Origin: Candidatus Zixiibacteriota bacterium
Lineage (GTDB): Bacteria > Zixibacteria > MSB-5A5 > JAABVY01
Length of the DNA stretch: 6,872 bases
Direction of reading: 5' to 3'
Assembly: GCA_014730285.1 (NCBI GenBank)
Contig: WJIM01000282.1
Span: 1-6,872 of the forward strand
A program made the translations under genes and the position numbers. The notes under the pieces were generated by a model. It saw only the letters and a list, made by a program, of their open reading frames with translations, was not told the origin of the DNA and searched no databases. Below are positions 1 to 4,648 of this stretch, piece by piece; position 1 is the stretch's first letter; the number at the start of each line of letters is the position of its first letter.

Positions 1-15
1 CAGTTTCGTGCGCAT
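1..15 (-). CDS. 5' end of a leftward gene of unknown product (first five codons only)
   Basis: On the minus strand an ATG at 15-13 opens a frame reading M-R-T-K-L before the window ends. It is preceded by a strong Shine-Dalgarno sequence, AGGAAGGA (minus strand, positions 28-21), with a 5-nt spacer. That is the same quality of ribosome binding site seen in front of the other genes here. Five residues are too few to identify the product; a short basic start such as MRTKL would fit a signal peptide but also many cytoplasmic proteins. The gene would be divergent from the bacilliredoxin-like gene at 438. The alternative reading, that 1-33 on the plus strand is the tail of an upstream gene (ending HENPSY-stop), cannot be excluded but has no support beyond being open. 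Confidence 0.55.
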
Positions 16-140
16 GAAAATCCTTCCTATTGATTTTTATGATTATTTATTTTTTGTTTATCCAGTCACGAGTACCACAGAGAAAAGGGATAAATGCGTC
101 GGTCCCAAATGTAGTAATTCTTATACATTTATACGGGTTC

Positions 141-168
141 AATATAATATAAATCCCCGATTTTGCAA
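141..168 (-). promoter_or_regulatory. Candidate sigma70-like promoter for the leftward gene
   Basis: On the minus strand TTGCAA (168-163) is separated by 16 nt from TATATT (146-141). This fits a vegetative -35/-10 pair and faces the start codon at 15. The predicted leader would be about 120 nt, which is long. AT-rich DNA yields such matches by chance, so support is modest. Confidence 0.3.
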
Positions 169-278
169 TATAAAACACTACATTGCATTGAGTTTAAGGG
201 GAATATACAGTGATTTTAGGAAATATTTGCAAAGATAATCGAACATGCTTTAGGATCCCATCTAAAACCGGCCGAAAT

Positions 279-292
279 TAACATCCATGTTA
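279..292. repeat. Palindrome TAACAT-CC-ATGTTA, possible operator
   Basis: The two 6-bp arms are perfect reverse complements across a 2-bp spacer. The site lies in the divergent spacer about 65 bp upstream of the promoter candidate for the gene at 438. Its size and symmetry fit the binding site of a dimeric regulator. There is no T-tract, so it is not a terminator. No second copy was noticed elsewhere in the window. Confidence 0.3.
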
Positions 293-358
293 GGCTATTT
301 ACCGCTTTATATTGAATACGAGCAAAAAGAACATTTTTGGGAAGATTTTGTTGTTATT

Positions 359-386
359 TTGATGATTATCAGCCGTAATCTATTAT
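359..386 (+). promoter_or_regulatory. Candidate sigma70-like promoter for the bacilliredoxin-like gene
   Basis: TTGATG (359-364) and TATTAT (381-386) are separated by 16 nt and face the start codon at 438. An overlapping TATATT (384-389) is an alternative -10 with a 19-nt spacer. The leader would be about 45 nt. The match is moderate and sits in AT-rich sequence. Confidence 0.35.
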
Positions 387-437
387 ATTCTAATGATCGG
401 GTACAAATCTTCCGATTGATGGCAGGGTGGAGGAAAT

Positions 438-794
438 ATGCTGAAAGATTTGGAAAACAACACTGATTTCGATAAAGCCTTGCAAGACAGCAAGGAAGCA
501 CCGGTATACATATACAAACATTCCAGCAGCTGCAATATCTCCCGCGGGGCGTGGAGAGCGGTGCAGGAGCTTGCGGATGATAAACCGGAACTGCAATTCA
601 GGCGAATATTAGTTCGTGAAAATAAGCCGCTTTCCAATGATATTGCCGAAAAGCTGAATGTGGAACATCAATCGCCTCAGATAATCCTTATCAACAACGG
701 CGTACCTATATGGAGCGCAACCCATTACGGTATCACGCGGGAAACTATAATGGGCGCGCTGAAGATACTTAAGAGCGATGAGAAGCCGGAATAA
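438..794 (+). CDS. YtxJ/BrxC-type bacilliredoxin (monothiol thioredoxin-fold protein)
   Basis: The 118-residue product matches the YtxJ/BrxC family, small cytoplasmic thioredoxin-fold proteins that remove bacillithiol from mixed disulfides on proteins. The family signature is visible: YKHSSSCNIS at residues 26-35, with Cys32 as the only cysteine in the protein, then VEHQSPQ at 75-81 (presumed cis-Pro80, as in thioredoxins), then NNGVPIWSATHYGIT at 86-100. Length is normal for the family. The ATG at 438 is preceded by a strong GGAGG (429-433) with a 4-nt spacer. The gene appears monocistronic, is divergent from the gene at the left edge, and converges with the barrel cassette. The single cysteine implies a monothiol mechanism, with the resolving thiol supplied by bacillithiol or another thiol. 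Whether this organism makes bacillithiol cannot be seen here. Family assignment is firm; the exact substrate is inferred. Confidence 0.85.
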   Translation: MLKDLENNTDFDKALQDSKEAPVYIYKHSSSCNISRGAWRAVQELADDKPELQFRRILVRENKPLSNDIAEKLNVEHQSPQIILINNGVPIWSATHYGITRETIMGALKILKSDEKPE

Positions 795-800
795 AACTCG

Positions 801-1493
801 TTAGAAATATATCGAAACACCAAAATTAACCGGAAGAGGGCTTAGGCTGAACCTGAATCCCGAAGACAGCTCGTTCTTATAGTTATAAAGGTCTGAATAA
901 CCCCAAAAATCGAGAATTGCGCCGTATTCTGCAATCAGGCTTATATTGTCCGTGAAAAAATATTCTGCACCGAGGTTGGACTGCAATCCCGCGAAAATCT
1001 CTCCAGAATCTCCACCAAGTCTGGTAAGTGCATCCGATTTAGATTCATACGTGGTTTTCCAGTATTCAAATCTTATCCTGGGCCCGATGCCAAGATAACA
1101 CTTGACATCCTTGCCCGAACTCAAATATGTAATATACTGGAGGCTGAGAGCGGCAAAATAATACCGATTTTCTATCTCCGTATCTGCATTGGTTCCATCC
1201 CAATTCTTGATCTCAGATTGCGATGTTTCTCTTGCCCAAAAATTTATCCATGTGCCTAGTCTTAATGCAGATTTATTGGAAAAATGACGTTTGACCGATA
1301 AGCTTACCATGTCGAAATTTCTGAGGGTGAAATATTCCGAAATCCCGGCCTGAAACGACCAGGTATGTTCAAGTTGAGGCCCAGGTTGCTGATCTTGTGT
1401 TGTCTGCATATCGTTCTGTCCGGATATTGTTCCGGTTAAGATTCCGAACACAAGCAAGAGCGCGGCTATCACTGATTTTTTTAGTCTGCTCAT
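801..1493 (-). CDS. Outer-membrane beta-barrel protein, third gene of the tandem cassette
   Basis: This is a 230-residue exported protein. Residues 1-25 form a signal peptide (MSRLKK, then a hydrophobic run, cleavage probably near ISG/Q). The mature part alternates polar and hydrophobic/aromatic residues and ends in VNFGVSIYF, a C-terminal Phe signal recognised by the outer-membrane assembly machinery. Blocks shared with the two upstream genes are SVKRHFSNKSALRLG (66-80), CYLGIGPRIRFEY (132-144) and AEYFFTDNISLIAEYGA (176-192). The size suggests 8-10 strands; ligand and role are unknown. It is the most divergent of the three and has the longest spacer after the signal peptide. Its ribosome binding site, TAAGGA, overlaps the stop codon of the gene at 1506-2168, leaving 12 bp between the two genes, so they are probably co-transcribed and coupled. 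Its stop lies 6 bp from the stop of the convergent bacilliredoxin-like gene, leaving no room for a terminator between them. Confidence 0.75.
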   Translation of the reverse strand: MSRLKKSVIAALLLVFGILTGTISGQNDMQTTQDQQPGPQLEHTWSFQAGISEYFTLRNFDMVSLSVKRHFSNKSALRLGTWINFWARETSQSEIKNWDGTNADTEIENRYYFAALSLQYITYLSSGKDVKCYLGIGPRIRFEYWKTTYESKSDALTRLGGDSGEIFAGLQSNLGAEYFFTDNISLIAEYGAILDFWGYSDLYNYKNELSSGFRFSLSPLPVNFGVSIYF

Positions 1494-1505
1494 AGTCTTA
1501 AATCC

Positions 1506-2168
1506 TTAGAAGTAGACAGACAGCCCAAAGTCAACAGTTTGTGATGACAGGCGGAACTGTGTGGTCTCTTGATCCTGATATCCTTGATAAGGAGTACTCT
1601 CCATGTACCTCGATTGGTAGCCTATACTTGCGCCGTATTCACAGAAGAAGCTGATATTCTCGATTGCGAACCATTCCACCCCAAAAGTAGCCAATAATCC
1701 GATTGTCCATGAGCGGTCGTACTGCCAGGCTGCATCTTCTCCCGTCTCTTCATAATTTCTGTCCTGAACATGACGGTTGTAAGTGAACTGCGGACCTGTG
1801 CCTAAATAAAGATTTACCGGAGCCTTGGGTGAGGTGTAATAAATGTACTGGGCGATAAGCTCAAGCTCGAATAGATTATCATCTTCCTCTACCGCACCGT
1901 AATCTTCCTGCCCCGATCTGATATCGAGGCCAAGTCCGAATCTCAAAGCCGAATTCGATGTGAAATGCTTTTTGGCGGAAATCATGGCGCCCTCGAAAGA
2001 GGTCAATGTGAGATTATTTGATATCCTGAATTGAAGCGAGCGCGAGCCGCTTATCAATGAATTTTTGCTATCCTCCTGAAGTGCTTTCCCTTCCTGGGCG
2101 GTAAGCACGCAGGACAATATAAGGAAAAATGTAACCAGGATTGTCAAAAAGTTTTTGATGCAAATCAT
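1506..2168 (-). CDS. Outer-membrane beta-barrel protein, second gene of the tandem cassette
   Basis: This is a 220-residue protein with an N-terminal signal peptide (hydrophobic core at about residues 6-22, likely cleavage VLTA/Q after residue 24) and a barrel-like mature region ending in VDFGLSVYF. Blocks shared with its neighbours are SAKKHFTSNSALRFG (64-78), LYLGTGPQFTYNR (120-132) and GVEWFAIENISFFCEYGA (163-180). The stretches between them (about 84-98, 133-152 and 187-203) are acidic and variable, as expected of surface loops. A Cys at residue 20 could suggest a lipoprotein, but LILSC is a poor lipobox, so signal peptidase I cleavage is preferred. The ATG has a good site, AGGGAG, with a 5-nt spacer. 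The gene is second in transcription order, 132 bp after the stop of the first barrel gene, and that gap contains an extended -10 promoter candidate. Closest relative by eye is the gene at 2301-3047. Function unknown. Confidence 0.78.
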   Translation of the reverse strand: MICIKNFLTILVTFFLILSCVLTAQEGKALQEDSKNSLISGSRSLQFRISNNLTLTSFEGAMISAKKHFTSNSALRFGLGLDIRSGQEDYGAVEEDDNLFELELIAQYIYYTSPKAPVNLYLGTGPQFTYNRHVQDRNYEETGEDAAWQYDRSWTIGLLATFGVEWFAIENISFFCEYGASIGYQSRYMESTPYQGYQDQETTQFRLSSQTVDFGLSVYF

Positions 2169-2239
2169 AGCAACTCCCTCTTGATATTTGTGGTCTTCAA
2201 TTTCTTATGCGGTCATCCCGGGGTGTCAGTTCCCGATAA

Positions 2240-2255
2240 TTTACCAATTATACCA
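2240..2255 (-). promoter_or_regulatory. Extended -10 promoter candidate for the second and third barrel genes
   Basis: On the minus strand TGG-TATAAT (2255-2247) is a consensus -10 hexamer with the TGn extension, which can make a promoter work without a good -35. A consensus TTGACA also lies upstream (minus strand, 2283-2278), but 25 nt away, too far for normal pairing. Transcription would start near 2240, about 70 nt before the ATG at 2168. This would let the second and third barrel genes be expressed independently of the first. Confidence 0.45.
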
Positions 2256-2300
2256 ATATTGCAAGGGAGCTGCTATTTGTCAATTACAATAAATATCAGA

Positions 2301-3047
2301 TCAGTTAAAATACAAAGAGATTCCGAATTTTACCGCATCCGATATAATACGGAAATCATGACTGTCCTCACTGAAGTTCTCGAACCGTCCTGTTTCATCA
2401 ACATATTCCTCGGAATTAGTTTCGCGGTAGAGTGAATAGTATTCGATTCGAGCGCCGTATTCGGCAATAAAACTGATCTTTTTGGATGCGAACAATTCCA
2501 CACCCCACGATCCCAGAAATCCGGCCGACCATGAGCGCATATAGCGGTTCTCGAAACCATCGCGATCGGGAATATCCTCATACGTGTATTCCAGGTCGAA
2601 TTCATCCTTATCGCGGCTGTAGTTGAAGTTCGGCCCAAATCCGAAATATAGATTTACCGATTTTTCAATTGTCGAATAGAACATAAGCTGCGTGGAGATA
2701 TTCAGGATCAAATTGCTGGTATTGCCGTCCGAGGTGCGTGTAAACTCCTCGCCGCCTCCGGGCTGTTCATAGCTGCGCGAGGTCTCAGATGAGTTGTCGC
2801 CCACATCGCCCCTGAGACTCAGACCGAATCTAAATGCCGTATTTGGTGAAAGATGCCGTTTGGCGGAAATCAAACCGCCGTTAAAAGATGTCAATGTAAA
2901 ATCCCTGACGATCCCGAATTGCATGGACCATGAGCCGCGTACAAGATAATTCTCACGATCCTCAGCTCTGGCCTGATTAAATGTGCCCATAACAATGAAC
3001 ATGGCTGCTATCAGAAGCAGTATCCCGACTTTTTGCCTCCCGGTCAT
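2301..3047 (-). CDS. Outer-membrane beta-barrel protein, first gene of the tandem cassette
   Basis: With the start at the ATG 3047-3045 the product is 248 residues. This start is chosen because AAGGAG sits 6 nt upstream; the longer open frame would need a TTG at 3065 and would translate through that ribosome binding site. Residues 1-28 are a signal peptide with a clean ARA/E cleavage site. Conserved blocks are SAKRHLSPNTAFRFG (61-75), LYFGFGPNFNYSR (133-145) and GVELFASKKISFIAEYGA (182-199), ending in VKFGISLYFN. Unlike its two relatives it carries an Asn after the terminal Phe. It also has the longest acidic and Gly/Ser-rich insertions (about 81-112, 146-168 and 208-230), presumably surface loops. 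It leads the cassette and is divergent from tyrS across a 339-bp spacer. An outer-membrane barrel is well supported by features; the ligand or partner is unknown. Confidence 0.8.
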   Translation of the reverse strand: MTGRQKVGILLLIAAMFIVMGTFNQARAEDRENYLVRGSWSMQFGIVRDFTLTSFNGGLISAKRHLSPNTAFRFGLSLRGDVGDNSSETSRSYEQPGGGEEFTRTSDGNTSNLILNISTQLMFYSTIEKSVNLYFGFGPNFNYSRDKDEFDLEYTYEDIPDRDGFENRYMRSWSAGFLGSWGVELFASKKISFIAEYGARIEYYSLYRETNSEEYVDETGRFENFSEDSHDFRIISDAVKFGISLYFN

Positions 3048-3090
3048 TTTCGACTCCTTTTCCAATGGTGAGTTTTATGTTATTGATTTT

Positions 3091-3114
3091 ATGCTCTATT
3101 CGAGCAAAGAGCAT
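3091..3114. repeat. Inverted repeat (7-bp arms) in the leader of the first barrel gene
   Basis: ATGCTCT (3091-3097) and AGAGCAT (3108-3114) are perfect complements around a 10-nt loop. The loop contains GAGC (3102-3105), which could pair instead with GCTC (3093-3096), so two mutually exclusive folds are possible. Neither strand has a following T-tract, so it is not an intrinsic terminator. It lies 44 bp upstream of the ATG at 3047, in the probable 5' leader of the barrel transcript. It could be an operator or an RNA regulatory structure. Confidence 0.4.
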
Positions 3115-3292
3115 GCCTTACGCCTAATTGTTCTCGGGATTTATCTTCTGGCAATTGCGGGCTTTAATAATTCTACACTTGCGGAATGCGAATATTCCCC
3201 AAAAAGTATAATTAATTTCAGAATTCGATATTAGTGTATCAAATATGCAACGGATAGGTGTGTTTTCTGTTTAAGAATGAATGCGGTTCTAT

Positions 3293-3308
3293 GCAGATGA
3301 AAATCTGC
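3293..3308. repeat. GAAA-tetraloop hairpin abutting the tyrS -35 element
   Basis: GCAGAT (3293-3298) and ATCTGC (3303-3308) form a perfect 6-bp stem closed by GAAA, a stable GNRA loop in RNA. The right arm ends exactly where the TTGCAA -35 candidate of tyrS begins (3309). As DNA it could be an operator. As RNA it would belong to a transcript starting further upstream. The sequence after it is not a T-tract. Confidence 0.4.
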
Positions 3309-3337
3309 TTGCAATTTGCCTTTGAACTGCTTATATC
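3309..3337 (+). promoter_or_regulatory. Probable sigma70-like promoter of tyrS
   Basis: TTGCAA (3309-3314) and TATATC (3332-3337) are separated by 17 nt, the optimal spacing. The predicted start near 3344 gives a leader of about 43 nt to the chosen tyrS ATG at 3387. This leader is too short for a T-box. Confidence 0.45.
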
Positions 3338-3374
3338 CTGAACTTACGGCGAAATGTACCGATAAACTATGGGT

Positions 3375-3380
3375 AGAAGG
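3375..3380 (+). promoter_or_regulatory. Ribosome binding site that fixes the tyrS start
   Basis: AGAAGG lies 6 nt before the ATG at 3387. It directly abuts the ATG at 3381 and lies inside the frame opened by the ATG at 3369, so of the three in-frame ATGs only 3387 has a properly spaced ribosome binding site. Confidence 0.6.
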
Positions 3381-3386
3381 ATGGTT

Positions 3387-4613
3387 ATGTTACCGTTAGA
3401 AAAGCAGCTTGAGATAATCAAATCCAATACAGTCGATCTTCTTCCGGAAGGTGAACTCGAGAAAAAGCTGGAAAAATCGATCAAGGAAAACAAGCCCCTG
3501 AGAGTCAAACAGGGCTTCGATCCAACTGCGCCGGATATTCACCTGGGACACACGGTCGGTCTGCGCAAGCTCAAGCAGTTCCAAAACTTGGGGCATACGA
3601 TTGTGCTTATAATCGGAGACTACACCGCCATGGTTGGTGATCCCTCGGGACGTTCCGCCACCCGTCCCCAGCTTACCCGCGACCAGGTGGTCGAAAACGC
3701 GGAGACATACCAGAATCAGTTCTTCAAGCTGATAGACAGAGAAAAAACCGAAGTGCATTATAACGGCGAATGGTTCGAGAAAATGAGTTTTGCCGATATT
3801 TTGCGTTTGGCCTCGCAAATTACGGTAGCGCGTATTCTTGAACGTGATGACTTCGAGAAGCGTTATAAGTCCGGAGCGCCGATTGCGGTACATGAATTGC
3901 TTTATCCTTTGATGCAGGCCTACGATTCAGTGGCGATCAAGGCCGATATAGAAATCGGCGGAACCGAGCAGCTTTTTAATCTGTTGGCCGGACGTCAGAT
4001 TCAGGAAGCCTTCGGAGTTGCGCCTCAGGTCGCACTTACTCTTCCGATTTTGGAAGGTATTGACGGCGTGCAGAGGATGTCCAAGTCGATTGGCAATTAT
4101 ATCGGTATCGATGAGGAGCCGAAGGAGATTTTCGGAAAGATCATGTCTATACCGGATGATTTGATAATGAGTTATTTCCGTCTCTGTACTGATCTGGATT
4201 TGAATAAGCTGGATGCGATGGCGCGTGAAATCGAGGGCGGCAAAACCAATCCGATGGCCTACAAGAAGGAACTGGGTGAAACTATAATAGAGATGTATCA
4301 CTCCCGAGAGGCAGCTAAAAATGCCCGTGCGGATTTCGAGGCCGTTTTTTCCAAACGCGAGGTGCCGGATGATATGCCGGAGATTAAGGCCTCGCAGTCC
4401 GATTTCGCCGAAAAGAATGAAATCTACTGGCCGAAATTTCTGGCCGAGCACGGTCTGATGGACTCCTCCAGTAAGGCCCGTAATCTGATCAAGCAGGGCG
4501 GCTTTCAGATCGACGGTGAGAAGCAGACCGACTTTGCCACAAAGCTTCCGTTTGAGGGAGAGCATGTGCTCAAGGTCGGCAAGCTGCGCTGGGCAAAACT
4601 GATTATAAAATAG
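3387..4613 (+). CDS. tyrS: Tyrosyl-tRNA synthetase (KMSKS-type, type 2)
   Basis: This cytoplasmic class I aminoacyl-tRNA synthetase joins tyrosine to tRNA-Tyr using ATP. With the start at 3387 it has 408 residues, normal for the family. The HIGH motif reads HLGH at 52-55. GDYTAMVGDPSGRS follows at 77-90. YPLMQAYDS (173-181) and the IGGTEQLFN stretch (190-198) belong to the tyrosine-binding and catalytic core. The KMSKS motif reads RMSKS at 230-234. An S4 RNA-binding domain ends the protein (about 350-408, with SSKARNLIKQGGFQIDG). RMSKS rather than KFGKT places it with the type 2 enzymes. The 3369 ATG would add six residues (MGRRMV) but has no ribosome binding site. The gene heads the plus-strand series; the TPR lipoprotein starts 35 bp after its stop with no terminator between them. 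No frameshift or missing catalytic residue seen. Confidence 0.97.
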   Translation: MLPLEKQLEIIKSNTVDLLPEGELEKKLEKSIKENKPLRVKQGFDPTAPDIHLGHTVGLRKLKQFQNLGHTIVLIIGDYTAMVGDPSGRSATRPQLTRDQVVENAETYQNQFFKLIDREKTEVHYNGEWFEKMSFADILRLASQITVARILERDDFEKRYKSGAPIAVHELLYPLMQAYDSVAIKADIEIGGTEQLFNLLAGRQIQEAFGVAPQVALTLPILEGIDGVQRMSKSIGNYIGIDEEPKEIFGKIMSIPDDLIMSYFRLCTDLDLNKLDAMAREIEGGKTNPMAYKKELGETIIEMYHSREAAKNARADFEAVFSKREVPDDMPEIKASQSDFAEKNEIYWPKFLAEHGLMDSSSKARNLIKQGGFQIDGEKQTDFATKLPFEGEHVLKVGKLRWAKLIIK

Positions 4614-4648
4614 AACTTTAAAACACCCTATTGGTTAAATACAACGAG

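Larger units (their letters stand above)
16..437. other. AT-rich divergent intergenic region
   Basis: These roughly 420 bases separate the leftward gene start at 15 from the rightward gene at 438. The stretch is clearly more AT-rich than the flanking genes. The only sizeable open frame (8-238, +) encodes an unlikely protein rich in Tyr, Phe, Ile and Asn, with no ribosome binding site and no recognisable domain, so I read the region as non-coding. It holds promoter candidates in both directions and a 14-bp palindrome (279-292), listed separately. Nothing resembling a tRNA, riboswitch or rho-independent terminator was seen. Confidence 0.6.
3048..3386. other. Divergent intergenic region between the barrel cassette and tyrS
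   Basis: About 339 bases without a supported gene. It contains a hairpin near the barrel-gene start (3091-3114), a smaller inverted repeat GGAAT/ATTCC (3183-3187 and 3194-3198), an isolated consensus TATAAT on the plus strand (3207-3212, no well-spaced -35), a GAAA-loop hairpin (3293-3308) and the tyrS promoter candidate (3309-3337). The open frame 2983-3234 (+) lies partly antisense to the barrel gene and has no ribosome binding site or recognisable domain. No T-box motif precedes tyrS. I could not find a convincing minus-strand promoter for the first barrel gene; a TATACT at 3211-3206 is the best -10 but lacks a -35. Confidence 0.6.

Noticed and set aside
8..238. 76-codon plus-strand open frame at the left edge
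   Set aside because: It lies in AT-rich intergenic DNA, its product is low-complexity in character with no domain, it has no ribosome binding site, and it overlaps the better supported minus-strand start at 15.
307..637. Three overlapping minus-strand frames across the bacilliredoxin-like gene
   Set aside because: They are antisense shadows of a gene with a clear family match and ribosome binding site; none resembles a known protein.
2107..2112. Cys20 of the second barrel protein as a lipidation site
   Set aside because: LILSC does not fit the lipobox well, a better signal peptidase I site follows (VLTA/Q), and the paralogues lack the cysteine at that place.
2215..2240. CGGG/CCCG inverted repeat in the gap between the first and second barrel genes, considered as a terminator
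   Set aside because: The stem is only 4-5 bp and no T-tract follows on either strand.
2330..2638. 102-codon minus-strand frame within the first barrel gene
   Set aside because: It is an alternative frame of the barrel gene on the same strand, with an Arg/Thr/Ser-rich product and no recognisable domain.
3271..3300. Possible short leader peptide (ATG AAT GCG ... TGA, seven codons) ahead of tyrS
   Set aside because: It contains no tyrosine codon, has no ribosome binding site, and lies upstream of the likely tyrS promoter, so an attenuation role is not supported.
3927..4565. Long (212-codon) antisense frame across tyrS, with another at 3396-3893
   Set aside because: The length is explained by codon usage in the highly conserved tyrS coding strand; the products are not protein-like, and tyrS itself is certain.
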